Shown: in pieces, positions 17,216 to 25,988 of the stretch
Numbering within the stretch: the first letter of the stretch is position 1
How the letters are laid out: each line of letters starts with the position of its first letter
Assembly (NCBI GenBank): GCA_965249005.1
Contig: CBDFLD010000023.1
Location: 744,001 to 808,000, forward strand
Length of the DNA: 64,000 nucleotides
Source: CBDFLD01 sp965249005
GTDB lineage: Bacteria; Acidobacteriota; UBA6911
Direction: 5' to 3'
The notes under the pieces: generated by a model
The model's database searches: none
Told to the model about the DNA's origin: nothing
The model's input: the letters and a program-made list of their open reading frames with translations, nothing else
Position numbers and translations under genes: made by a program

Positions 17216-18001
17216 TCAGCCTGCTCTTGGGGCTCCGGTATCCGGCTCCTGCTCGTTCGCAGGCTCGAGCCGCACAACGACGACTGTGACATTGTCGGGT
17301 CCGCCGGCACGGTTGGCTTCGTCGACGAGCGTCTCGCCCATCTGCTGAGGAGTCCTGGTGGGGTCGGTTAGAATCTCCCGGATCTTAGAATCCGAAACAA
17401 CGTCGGTCAAACCATCTGAACACAGAAGATAGACATCTCCTTCCGATACTTCCCCGGTCTCGATATCGACTTCCAGATGGGGGTGAGGCCCAACGGAGCG
17501 GGTAATGAGATTCTTCTGCGGATGACTCGAAAGCTCGTCTTTTCGAAGGACCCCAGTTTCGAAAAGGTGCCAAACCAGAGAATGGTCTCGGGTCAACTGG
17601 TCCAACGCTCCCCCACGACAAAGGTAAGCCCGGGAGTCTCCAATGTGAACCACGTAATAGTGGTCATGATAGAACGAAATGGCCGTCAGAGTGCTTCCCA
17701 TACCCGCAAGCTCGGGCTTGGCCCGCTGCGTTTCGTAAACGCGCGAGTTGGCACTCTCAACCGCGCTGCGAAGTGCTTCTTCAGGCCCGACCGAGTTGAT
17801 CACGGAACTCGCGAGCATTTCTTCCATTGTTGATGCGGCGATCTGACTGGCGACCTCCCCGGCGACATGCCCGCCCATGCCGTCCGCCACAACAAAAAGG
17901 CGGTGCTCGATATTGGCCGTGAAAGAATCTTCATTCGATTTCCTCACACGACCCTGGTCCGTTCGGCATCCGAAGTCGATATGCAATGGGTCATCACCCA
18001 C
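17216..18001 (-). CDS. PP2C-family protein serine/threonine phosphatase
   Basis: A 261-residue cytosolic Mn/Mg-dependent phosphatase of the Stp1/PrpC type. Metal-binding and catalytic motifs are all present: DFGCRTDQGRVRKSNEDSF, FVVADGMGGHVAGE, GSTLTA, VVHIGDSRAYL, LLCSDGLTDVV and GGPDNVTVVVV. It starts with GTG at 18001. No partner Ser/Thr kinase lies in the window; such phosphatases usually counter Hanks-type kinases. It is followed 119 bases later by queE. Confidence 0.94.
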   Translation of the reverse strand: MGDDPLHIDFGCRTDQGRVRKSNEDSFTANIEHRLFVVADGMGGHVAGEVASQIAASTMEEMLASSVINSVGPEEALRSAVESANSRVYETQRAKPELAGMGSTLTAISFYHDHYYVVHIGDSRAYLCRGGALDQLTRDHSLVWHLFETGVLRKDELSSHPQKNLITRSVGPHPHLEVDIETGEVSEGDVYLLCSDGLTDVVSDSKIREILTDPTRTPQQMGETLVDEANRAGGPDNVTVVVVRLEPANEQEPDTGAPRAG

Positions 18002-18118
18002 AAAGCGTGAGCCACGATCTTATCATAAGTAAGTCGGAGGAGTGGACGACGGAAGTATACGGGTTCGATAATCCAGGACCCGCCTGCGGAAGGTCGTGAT
18101 GGATGGGGCCGTTCCGGC

Positions 18119-18268
18119 TTACCGCCCGGTGCGTGACCTGCGCTCCGTTCTCCGGAGGCGCGTGCGTTCGACCATCACGCGTCGAGCGTTTACGAAGGAG
18201 TCAAACACCTTCCCGTCAAAGAGGTATTGATCTTCGCCCAGCTTCACGATGCGGGCCACGATTTTCAT
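18119..18268 (-). CDS. Small basic hypothetical protein (49 aa)
   Basis: An open frame too short for routine listing. ATG at 18268 is preceded by a purine-rich GGGGGTGAGG, a plausible ribosome binding site, and the frame ends in TAA at 18119. The product begins MKIVARIVKLGEDQYLFDGK and ends in a very arginine-rich tail. I do not recognise it. It lies 117 bases upstream of the PP2C gene on the same strand. The good start context and codon-like first half support it; the basic tail lowers confidence. The rest of the ~500-base gap 18002-18534 shows nothing else. Confidence 0.4.
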   Translation of the reverse strand: MKIVARIVKLGEDQYLFDGKVFDSFVNARRVMVERTRLRRTERRSRTGR

Positions 18269-18534
18269 GGCCTCACCCCCTTTTCACCAGAATGGAACCC
18301 CGCTGCCCCGCGCGAAAAAGGAGCCAAGCCATCGATGAGTGTATGTTGCTCTAAAGATGGATCGGCACGGAGCTACAATGACTTTACAACCTCCAGCTGC
18401 ACATTGCGGACCCTGACGCCCCAACTGGATTCACCGATCCCCTCTTTGGGGAATTGTGCTGGCCCAAAATGTGGGTTATTCTTGAGTGAGCCCTTGGCTT
18501 TTCCAGGGTGAAAACCTCGAAGCGGCGGGGCCTT

Positions 18535-20280
18535 ATGAGCATGCTGAACGTACGGTGTCTCATTTTTCTGGTTCTTGCTCCCCTGTCATCCGCAGATTTG
18601 CTCGTCGCAGGTGTTGCACGCGCGATTCAAAACAGCTACCGCCAGAAGTACGAAAACAAAGCGCTATTTCTAAGATATCCTCTTTTCGCCGAAGTGCAGC
18701 TCCTATCGATCCGCGGCGGGTCCTTTCGGTGGCAACAGGCGTACACACCGAACTCTCCCCGGTTCAAAGTCGGAGACCGGGTCCGAATACTGAAACTCGA
18801 TTTTGGCGGCGACCAAATCAAGGTCAAACTGTCGTCCATTTCGGGAACATTGCCTTCCGAGATCATTTACAAATTCGACCAGTCTCTGAGGGAGGATTTC
18901 CCGAACAAGGGTACCTTCGAGGCGGCGCTGGAGGCGACGTTCACGGAAGATTCGTACAGCGACCTCGAGCAGTCGAAACGATCTTATGCGGGAGGCCAGT
19001 TCGAGCGGCTCGTGGGCGAAATCGTCCGTGCAACAGGCAGCAAACGGGAAGAAGTTCTTCAGAGGATGGCCCGACAAAACCCGGCGCATCAGGATGCTTT
19101 GCGGGACGTAGAAAACGTGCAGAAACGGCTCAGTGAGTTGAGTGAACGACTGAGCAAGGCGCAGCGAGACAACGAGGTGTTGACGAAAGAGCGCAACCAA
19201 CAACGCCTCCAGGGCTCCGATCTCCAGCAAAAGGTGAGCCAAAACGAAGCCGAGATCTCTCAATTGCGCAAGAACTTGCAAGTGTCAGAAGGAAAGAGGG
19301 GGACGTACCAGAGTGAATTGACCAGCCTCCAGCGGTCGCTCAATCTCAAGGTCGACGTGAATCGTGGCCTGGAATCACAAGTCGGCGGACTCAACGCGGC
19401 GCTGGGGAAACTAAAAAGCGACAAGCAGGCACTCGAGACCCAAGCGGTGTCCCTCAAGGAAAAGCTCGCCGGACAGGAAAAGGTCAATTCTCGACTTTCC
19501 GGAGAGATCGAGAACCTGAAGACCTCGAGTCGAAAGATGCAAAGCACGATTCGAACGCTTACGTCCGGAAAAGACTCGATCGCGGGCAAGTACGTGGAGC
19601 TGACCAAGATCCGAGAGCGGCTCGAGGGGTTCCGCGACTCGGTCCAGAAAATATCCGTGCGAACCGTCCAGGAGAGATCCGAGGAAGCGGTCTCCCACGC
19701 GAGAATCTCCTTGTTTCTCAGCGAAACGCACCTGGGCGATTTCGAAATTCAGATTCCGGAGTACCTGGGCACAGGGGAGAGCAAACCGGCGACTGCTCAC
19801 TTTCACAGAGAATCGGTCGACACGGTAAAACTATCGAAGGAAGATCGGGAACTTTACCAGTCCCTCGGGGAAAAGGTACGGCTAGAAGCTACACTGAAAG
19901 CCTCCGCGGAGTTCATGGAGGCCACGTCTGAAACGGACGAGCTCACCCGGCAGGTCGCGGAACGTGAGGACGCAGGCTGGCAATGGAGCATTCTCAATCA
20001 TGCGAACGAAGATGTCCGGTTTCAGTTCCGCGCCAGCTTGTTGAACAGCAACGAAGACTCCATCCCCGTTCTCGAGTACGAGAAGATTGTCTTGGCATCG
20101 AACATCGTGAGTCGGGCCCGAAGCTATCTGCAACCCATCCCTATCGTCATAGGAACGCTGCTCGGTTCCCTGCTGTTCGGAATCTTCGGTATCTTCCGCC
20201 GCGGTCGTAGCACCGGGCCGGGTATTTCGAGACCCGGCGCCGGCCGAGTCAGCCCTGGGGTGGGCAAGAAGCAGCTTTGA
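18535..20280 (+). CDS. Coiled-coil protein with signal peptide and C-terminal membrane anchor, unknown function
   Basis: About 581 residues, function unrecognised. After a signal-peptide-like segment (LIFLVLAPLSSADLLVAGVARA) comes a small beta-rich region (RYPLFAEVQLLSIRGGSFRW, then VGDRVRILKLDF). A long coiled coil rich in Glu, Lys, Gln and Leu runs from about residue 190 to 370. A second globular region precedes one transmembrane helix (PIPIVIGTLLGSLLFGIFGIF), and the tail is glycine-rich and basic. This suggests an envelope protein anchored at the C-terminus. The ATG at 18535 is preferred; a GTG at 18508 is in frame. It is convergent with the PEGA/TPR gene. Confidence 0.8.
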   Translation: MSMLNVRCLIFLVLAPLSSADLLVAGVARAIQNSYRQKYENKALFLRYPLFAEVQLLSIRGGSFRWQQAYTPNSPRFKVGDRVRILKLDFGGDQIKVKLSSISGTLPSEIIYKFDQSLREDFPNKGTFEAALEATFTEDSYSDLEQSKRSYAGGQFERLVGEIVRATGSKREEVLQRMARQNPAHQDALRDVENVQKRLSELSERLSKAQRDNEVLTKERNQQRLQGSDLQQKVSQNEAEISQLRKNLQVSEGKRGTYQSELTSLQRSLNLKVDVNRGLESQVGGLNAALGKLKSDKQALETQAVSLKEKLAGQEKVNSRLSGEIENLKTSSRKMQSTIRTLTSGKDSIAGKYVELTKIRERLEGFRDSVQKISVRTVQERSEEAVSHARISLFLSETHLGDFEIQIPEYLGTGESKPATAHFHRESVDTVKLSKEDRELYQSLGEKVRLEATLKASAEFMEATSETDELTRQVAEREDAGWQWSILNHANEDVRFQFRASLLNSNEDSIPVLEYEKIVLASNIVSRARSYLQPIPIVIGTLLGSLLFGIFGIFRRGRSTGPGISRPGAGRVSPGVGKKQL

Positions 20281-20393
20281 TTCAATTGCGACACATCGGC
20301 GTGGGCAATTTCACAGCCCAGGTGGCAACGCGAGACAGAGAACGATCGAACATGCGGAGGATCTGATTATCCGCAAAGGGGGGTGACCGGGCT

Positions 20394-22226
20394 TTACTGG
20401 AGGTAGTTGGCTGTAATCTGATTCACGCGCCGACCATCGCCGTGAATTAGGAGCTTGAAGTTGTACTTCTTGTTGTTCCTCGTCCGGACCTGGATCTGAT
20501 CCCCTTCAATTCTGAAGTCCCTGAGACTGTTCAACTCGAGATGGAAACTATGATCCGCCTCCGCCGTGCGATACTCGAATGATCCCCCCCTGAACAGCAG
20601 GCTACCCCGGCAACTCGAAAATGTATGCTTATGTTCAACCGGAAAAGGATTCTGTTCGAGCTTCCGAAGCCGCCTTCGTTCTTCTATTTCCTTTAGGATC
20701 GATTGAATACGTTTTGGCGAGTATCCACCCACCCCACCCAGCTCCTCGACGCTCCGCAGGTGCTCGGCCGCCCGGGCCAAATCATCCCGCTTTTGATCGT
20801 AGAGAATGCCGAGATTGAAATGAGCGAGCTTGTGGCCCGGATTCAGGGCAATGCACTTCTCAAAGTTCAGGATGGCCTGATTCCATTGCTTCATATCCAG
20901 ATAGGAAGCTCCCAGGTAGAAGTATGCCTCATTGCTCTCGGGATCACCTTCGGGTACCATCCGCAAGTATTCGCGCCACGCCGCAATCGCCTTTTCGTAT
21001 GCTCGAGAGTCGTAGGCTTTCTTCGCCCCCGTACGAACAGAGGCAATCTGCTGTCGATTCTTCTCGACCTGTAGCTTCCGCTGGCGCTTCGCCTCCTCGG
21101 CCACCCGTGTCCGACTCAACCTCTCCTCGACCATCTTCAGGCGCGCTTCGCTGTACTCATCGTTGGGAAAATATCGCAGCGCCATACGAAACTCTGCTCG
21201 GGCGCCTTTCCAATCTTCGTTGCTGATCTTGATGTCGCCGCGGGTTTGTAGCATCTCCTTGAGACGAATCATGGCTGTTCTCGCGTACGGATTCCTTCGG
21301 TCAAGTCGCCGAATGGTCCGAATCGCGTCCAGGGCGTTGTCCTCGTCCGGAGGATGGAGTCGGCCTTGCTGCAGAGCTGCTTCCGCCTTTTCCTTCCAGC
21401 TGGCGATCTGTTGGTTGCGGTCCTTCAGACTCTCGTCGATCTTCATTCCGATATCGACGAGTCGCTCGTTGATCCCAATGTCATCCGGGAACAACAGAGC
21501 CAGATTCTTGTACTGCTTCTCCGCCTCCAGCCAGTCCTCCTTCGCATACGCCACATCGGCCAAACGCCGCAACCGTGCTTCGATATCTTTTTTGGCATCC
21601 AGCGCCCGTTCGTTGGCAGGGTCGATAGATAAAATGCTGTTCGCGAATAGGAGCGAATTGTAGTCGTCCGGAGGAGGTAACAGGATTCCTTCTTTGAGCG
21701 AAACTTCCAGCTTCTTCTCGAGGCTCTCGATCTCGGCGAGTTGCTCGTTGGTCAATGTGACGACAAGTGGTGTGAGCTCCCAGTGCAGGTTCTCCGAGGC
21801 ATAAGGGACAACCTCGACCTGCTGCACGTGTTCCTGATAGCCGGCCTTCTGCGCCTTTATCTCGTGGATTCCGGCCCTGAGTTCTCCCAGTGTCAGTGGG
21901 GACACGCCGCGCGGCCCTCCGTCGACGAAAATCGTCGCCTCAGCGGGCGTGGTCTTGACGACGAGCCCACCATACTTCGGCTTGAGGTTCAGATAAAAAA
22001 AGGCCCCCAGGAACGACAAGAGCGCCGCCAGGGCCAGGAGGCCGAGCCCAACCATCAGTGTCTTGATAGGAATCGATGCCTGCAACCCGGCACGTTTGCG
22101 CACTTTCCCGTGAGTTGCCGAGCTGGTCGAGCCCCGTGACAGTATGGTCCCGTCCAGCGGGCAGAATTGATACTCTGCCTCATAGGTCGTGCCGCATTTG
22201 GGACAGCGGTGCATGCTTTTTACCAT
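20394..22226 (-). CDS. Zinc-ribbon, PEGA and TPR membrane protein
   Basis: A 610-residue protein with an unusual domain chain. An N-terminal zinc ribbon (HRCPKCGTTYEAEYQFCPLDG, four Cys) is followed by one transmembrane helix (TLMVGLGLLALAALLSFLGAFFYL), then a PEGA domain (VVKTTPAEATIFVDGGPRGVSPLTLGELRAGIHEIKAQKAGYQ), several TPR-like helical repeats with the clearest pair at about residues 420-500, and a short beta-rich C-terminal domain. PEGA domains are thought to act at the cell surface. The zinc ribbon would be cytoplasmic and the rest extracytoplasmic. Partners are unknown. ATG at 22226 or 22214 are both possible. Confidence 0.85.
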   Translation of the reverse strand: MVKSMHRCPKCGTTYEAEYQFCPLDGTILSRGSTSSATHGKVRKRAGLQASIPIKTLMVGLGLLALAALLSFLGAFFYLNLKPKYGGLVVKTTPAEATIFVDGGPRGVSPLTLGELRAGIHEIKAQKAGYQEHVQQVEVVPYASENLHWELTPLVVTLTNEQLAEIESLEKKLEVSLKEGILLPPPDDYNSLLFANSILSIDPANERALDAKKDIEARLRRLADVAYAKEDWLEAEKQYKNLALLFPDDIGINERLVDIGMKIDESLKDRNQQIASWKEKAEAALQQGRLHPPDEDNALDAIRTIRRLDRRNPYARTAMIRLKEMLQTRGDIKISNEDWKGARAEFRMALRYFPNDEYSEARLKMVEERLSRTRVAEEAKRQRKLQVEKNRQQIASVRTGAKKAYDSRAYEKAIAAWREYLRMVPEGDPESNEAYFYLGASYLDMKQWNQAILNFEKCIALNPGHKLAHFNLGILYDQKRDDLARAAEHLRSVEELGGVGGYSPKRIQSILKEIEERRRLRKLEQNPFPVEHKHTFSSCRGSLLFRGGSFEYRTAEADHSFHLELNSLRDFRIEGDQIQVRTRNNKKYNFKLLIHGDGRRVNQITANYLQ

Positions 22227-22337
22227 AGCATACCGTCGAAATCTGGTGAAGATGCGCCGGGACCGAGCAGCCTAGGGCAACGATTGCAACGGGGGTGGGA
22301 CGGAATAGGGCAGTCAAACAAAAAGGGAGAATGTGGC

Positions 22338-23033
22338 TTAATCCCGAGATAGCCTCTGACTACCCGCGGAAGCGTCGCGCATTATCTGTACTGAGGAGGA
22401 CGAGCCGATTCGCGTAGCGCCGGCCTTCATCAACCTCCGGGCGGTTTGCACGTCGCGAATGCCCCCGGAGGCCTTGACTCCCATCTCTTTTCCCACCGCC
22501 TGTCGCATCAAAACAATATCCTCGGTGGTCGCGCCCCCGTTGAATCCAGTCGAGGTCTTGACGAAATCGGCCCCTGCCCTCCTCGAAAGCCCGCATGCTC
22601 TCATTTTTTCTTCTCGATTGAGCAACGCCGTCTCGAGGATGACTTTGAGAAGGCCCGATTCCTCATGGACCGTTTCCACCACTCTCCGGATGTCATCCAG
22701 GGCAATCGAGTCCTGCTCGGACTTCAAGCGCCCAATATTGAGGACCATGTCTATTTCCCGAGCTCCATTGAGCATAGCGCCGCGGGCCTCGTGGCATTTC
22801 ACCTCCGATGGTGTGGCCCCCAGGGGAAAACCGACCACCGAGCAGACCGCAACACCGGTATCTTTCAAGGTATCGGAAGCGAGACCGACCCAGGTTGGGT
22901 TCACGCAGACGGCGGCAAACCGAAATCCGGCCGCTTCCGAACAAAGCTGGCGAATGTCTGTATCTGTTGCATCGGCTCGCAGCAAGGTATGGTCTATGGA
23001 CCGCGCAAGTGCTTCCAGTTCCCCTTCGTCCAT
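22338..23033 (-). CDS. deoC: Deoxyribose-phosphate aldolase
   Basis: About 231 residues. DeoC splits 2-deoxyribose 5-phosphate into acetaldehyde and glyceraldehyde 3-phosphate through a lysine Schiff base. Motifs are IDHTLLRADATDTDIRQLC, FAAVCVNPTWV, VVGFPLGA, EIDMVLNIGRLKS, ILETALL, DFVKTSTGFNGGATTEDIVLM (Schiff-base Lys in VKTS) and VKASGGIRD. The ATG at 23033 has GGAGGTGG upstream; the longer open frame runs into the dispersed repeat and is not coding. With a purine nucleoside phosphorylase at 54 kb it fits nucleoside salvage and catabolism. Confidence 0.95.
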   Translation of the reverse strand: MDEGELEALARSIDHTLLRADATDTDIRQLCSEAAGFRFAAVCVNPTWVGLASDTLKDTGVAVCSVVGFPLGATPSEVKCHEARGAMLNGAREIDMVLNIGRLKSEQDSIALDDIRRVVETVHEESGLLKVILETALLNREEKMRACGLSRRAGADFVKTSTGFNGGATTEDIVLMRQAVGKEMGVKASGGIRDVQTARRLMKAGATRIGSSSSVQIMRDASAGSQRLSRD

Positions 23034-23151
23034 GACTGGGCCACCTCCACGATCCGTCTCTATCCGATACAAGGCAGCAAGATCCCCTTGCGGCCGGGAA
23101 TGCGCAATCTCGATTCCAAACAACAAGCCGCGAGGCCATCGGTTTGCTTTT

Positions 23152-23308
23152 GAGGAACTGCTCGCGGATCTCCTGTTATCCGTGCAACTTAGCAAATCGT
23201 CAAAAACCACGTTTTTCACGGTGCGCTGCGCAGTTACGTTCCCAAGCGACTGGCGCGTTGCGCCAGTCAGCAGCGACTGGCGCGTTGCGCCAGTCAGGGC
23301 TGATAGCT
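23152..23308 (+). repeat. Dispersed intergenic hairpin repeat, copy B
   Basis: Nearly identical to copy C: CTCGCGGATCT block, AAAAACCACG...TTTTT, TGCGCTGCGCA palindrome, GTTACGTTCCCAAGC, then the terminal hairpin with 9-bp arms GACTGGCGC and GCGCCAGTC around GTT. In this copy the terminal hairpin is duplicated in tandem (23248-23268 and 23275-23295, period 27 bases). It ends five bases from the stop of the CoA-transferase gene and lies upstream of deoC. Confidence 0.8.
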
Positions 23309-23312
23309 ACTC

Positions 23313-24521
23313 TCAGATCACTCCCTCCTGCTTCAACGACTCAATTTCCTCTCGCTTCAAACCGAGAACGCGGCCATAAACCTCTTCGTTGTGCTGTCCG
23401 GCCAAAGGAGGCGCCGCGGTCTTCGATGGCGCCGCATCGGACAACTTGATCGGACTACCGATGGTTCGAATCCGACCAGCAACAGGATGTTCGAGTTCCA
23501 GGATCATCCCACGCTCGCGCAGTTGCGGCTCCTCCAGCGCCTGAGCCACCGTCCGCACCTCGCCACAAGGCAGCTTGGAGCTTCGAAACAGCTGTAGCCA
23601 ATGGGCAAGCGGGGCTGTCCGAAATATAGGAGCCAACTGGTCGAGGAGTGCGCCGTGGTTTCGAACTCGGGAAGGGATGTCCACAAACCGTGGATCATCC
23701 TTCAGGTCCGGTCGATCGATCACTTCACAAAAGAGCTTCCATTGCTTCTCATTGGCGATACCAAGATTGAAGACGCCGTCGGCAGCCTCGAAAGTCTCAT
23801 AGGGAACAATGGAGGGGTGCCGGTTTCCCATTCGGATGGGCGATCGCTCTTCGGCGAAATAGATTCCCGCTTGATAGGTCAAAGTGGAAACCATGCAGTC
23901 CAACAGGGACACGTCGATCTTTTGACCACGACCGGTCGACTTGCGGGAGTACAGGGCGGCGAGGATACCCTGCACCGCATACAGGCCGCAGGTGATATCG
24001 GCGATCGAAACCCCCATCTTGAAACCCGGACCGGCGGCATCGCCGGTGAGGCTCATGACTCCGCTTTCGCCTTGGATCACGACGTCATAACCGGGTTCTG
24101 GCCGGCGCGGGCCCGAATGTCCGTATCCAGAAATCGAACAGTAGACGAGTCTGGGGAATCGCTCTTGGATTTGATCGAAGTCCATACCGACTTTCTCCAA
24201 CGCTCCCGGCCGAAAGTTCTCCACGAGTACGTCGGCATTCTCCAGGAGTCCCTCGAGCAAACGAAGACCGCGCGGCTTCTTGAAATCGAGTGTAACCCCC
24301 AGCTTGGAACGGTTGATGGAAAGAAAGTAGGTGCTTTGCCCGCCTACGAAAGGGGGGCCCCAGCTCCGCGTGTCGTCCGGATGACTTGGCGATTCGACTT
24401 TGATCACTTCGGCGCCAAGGTCCGCGAGCACCATGGTGGCATAGGGCCCAGACAAGATCCGGGACAGGTCCAGAACGCGAATCCCCGACAGGGGCGCGAG
24501 TGCTGACTCAGGTTTCCGCAC
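23313..24521 (-). CDS. CaiB/BaiF-family class III CoA-transferase
   Basis: A 402-residue family III CoA-transferase that moves CoA between organic acids through an aspartyl-CoA intermediate. Evidence is LSGIRVLDLSRILSGPYATMVLADLGAEVIKVE at the N-terminus, SINRSKLGVTLDFKKPRG, ENFRPGALEKVG, GYGHSGP, and MGVSIADITCGLYA, whose Asp is the likely nucleophile. Substrate cannot be told from sequence. It follows a dihydropyrimidinase and an aminotransferase on the same strand, so a carboxylic acid from that pathway (for example malonate-semialdehyde derived) is a reasonable guess. Confidence 0.92.
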   Translation of the reverse strand: MRKPESALAPLSGIRVLDLSRILSGPYATMVLADLGAEVIKVESPSHPDDTRSWGPPFVGGQSTYFLSINRSKLGVTLDFKKPRGLRLLEGLLENADVLVENFRPGALEKVGMDFDQIQERFPRLVYCSISGYGHSGPRRPEPGYDVVIQGESGVMSLTGDAAGPGFKMGVSIADITCGLYAVQGILAALYSRKSTGRGQKIDVSLLDCMVSTLTYQAGIYFAEERSPIRMGNRHPSIVPYETFEAADGVFNLGIANEKQWKLFCEVIDRPDLKDDPRFVDIPSRVRNHGALLDQLAPIFRTAPLAHWLQLFRSSKLPCGEVRTVAQALEEPQLRERGMILELEHPVAGRIRTIGSPIKLSDAAPSKTAAPPLAGQHNEEVYGRVLGLKREEIESLKQEGVI

Positions 24522-24598
24522 TCGTGGTGTCCTCGATTTATGCGCGGAACCGGTTCGAGGCCGCGGTCGGTTTAGCCATGGGCTCGCCTGACGGATCG

Positions 24599-25975
24599 CT
24601 AGAGACCGCTATAGCGCGTCCGCTCCAGGTACTTTCCAGAACCAGGCCGGCCCATCACTTTGCCTTCCTTGGCTATGACGGTCCCGCGCTGCAGAACCAG
24701 CCACGGTGTTCCGCGGACCTTGAAGCCTTCGTAGGCGCAGTAGTCGACGCGAGAGAGCCCTATCGACTTGGACAGCACCTGCTCGGATGCAGGATCGAAA
24801 ATGACCATGTCCGCGTCACTTCCAACCACAAGACTTCCCTTGCGCGGGAAGAGCCCAAAAAGCTTGGCTGGCGCGGTAGAAATCAAGTCCACCATTCGGT
24901 TCGGCGTTATCTTCTTCGTCTCCACTCCGGAGGAGTACAACAACGAGATGCGTTCCTGAGCGCCGGCGAATCCTCGCGGAGCTTGGGTCACGTTTTGCTT
25001 GCCCGCATCCTTCTGGCCCGCATAGTTGAACGCCGTATGATCACTGCCCACGGTGTGCAGGTCTCCGGAGCCAAGCGCCTTCCACAGCACCTCCTGGTGC
25101 CACGCGGGTCGTAGCGGCGGGGTGCAGTAGTACTTGATTCCTTCCTCCTCTTCATAGCGCTCGCTGCCCATGACCAGATAATGCGGGCAGGTTTCGGCAA
25201 AGACCACCTGGCCACGGTCCCGGGCGGCTTTGACTCGCTCGGCTGCGTGGGCGGAGGAAAGATTCGTCAGATAAACAGGTGCATTGGCCAGCCCCGCAAG
25301 GGTCAGGACCCTCGCCGTCGATTCCGCCTCGACTTCCGGTGGGCGAATCGAGAGAATCGATGCCGCGCCACGGTCGCCGTTCGACCCGAGTCGTGCAGCG
25401 AACAGATCGATGAGCTCTCCGTTCTCCGCGTGAACGCAGGGCAGTGCTCCCGCGGAAGCGGTCCGCTCAATGAATTCCAGCGCGGCGGAATCGCTGATAC
25501 GTTGCGCTCCGGATTGGTCGAGCGAGATTTTGAAGCTCGTGACGCCAGCCTCAACCAGTGCGGGAAGCTCCGCCAGCGTCTGCGCGTTGACCTCCGAAAG
25601 AGCAATGTGGAATCCGTAGTCGATCACGGATCGGGGGTCCGCCTTCGCTTTCCACTCCTCCAGTGTCTGGGCCAACGTTTTTCCCGGTGCTTGCTCCGCA
25701 TAGTCGACGACGGTCGTGGTCCCTCCAGCGGCGGCGGCGGCCGTACCCGTTTCAAAATCGTCCACCGTCGTCATGCCGTCGCACTGTGCATCGAGGTGCG
25801 TATGAACATCCACGGCTCCCGGCAAAACCCACTTGTCGGCAGCATCGATGATTTCCCCGGCGATCTTCGAGATCTCGCTGCCAATTTCCGACACGATTCC
25901 GTTCTTTACCAGAATATCCGCTTTGTAGGTATCGCTTGCGGTTATGATTGTTCCATTCTTGATCAACGTGGTCAT
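24599..25975 (-). CDS. Dihydropyrimidinase / D-hydantoinase
   Basis: A 458-residue binuclear-zinc amidohydrolase opening cyclic ureides: dihydrouracil or dihydrothymine to N-carbamoyl-beta-amino acids, or hydantoins. Metal ligands are visible: His58 and His60 in VDVHTHLD, carboxylated Lys149 in SFKISL, His in CVHAENGELI, His in LSSAHAAERV, and Asp in TVGSDHTAFN. It is close in sequence style to dihydropyrimidinases rather than dihydroorotase or allantoinase, but these families cross over. It starts 13 bases after the aminotransferase gene, so the two are co-transcribed. Confidence 0.92.
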   Translation of the reverse strand: MTTLIKNGTIITASDTYKADILVKNGIVSEIGSEISKIAGEIIDAADKWVLPGAVDVHTHLDAQCDGMTTVDDFETGTAAAAAGGTTTVVDYAEQAPGKTLAQTLEEWKAKADPRSVIDYGFHIALSEVNAQTLAELPALVEAGVTSFKISLDQSGAQRISDSAALEFIERTASAGALPCVHAENGELIDLFAARLGSNGDRGAASILSIRPPEVEAESTARVLTLAGLANAPVYLTNLSSAHAAERVKAARDRGQVVFAETCPHYLVMGSERYEEEEGIKYYCTPPLRPAWHQEVLWKALGSGDLHTVGSDHTAFNYAGQKDAGKQNVTQAPRGFAGAQERISLLYSSGVETKKITPNRMVDLISTAPAKLFGLFPRKGSLVVGSDADMVIFDPASEQVLSKSIGLSRVDYCAYEGFKVRGTPWLVLQRGTVIAKEGKVMGRPGSGKYLERTRYSGL

Positions 25976-25988
25976 GTTTTCTCTAGCC

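Noticed and set aside
23034..23219. N-terminal extension of deoC to 23219
   Set aside because: The added residues are unlike DeoC and read into the dispersed repeat; ATG at 23033 has a good ribosome binding site and the normal N-terminus.
23463..23473. GGTTCGAATCC, a tRNA T-loop-like string
   Set aside because: It lies inside the conserved C-terminal coding region of the CoA-transferase and no acceptor, D or anticodon stems can be drawn around it.
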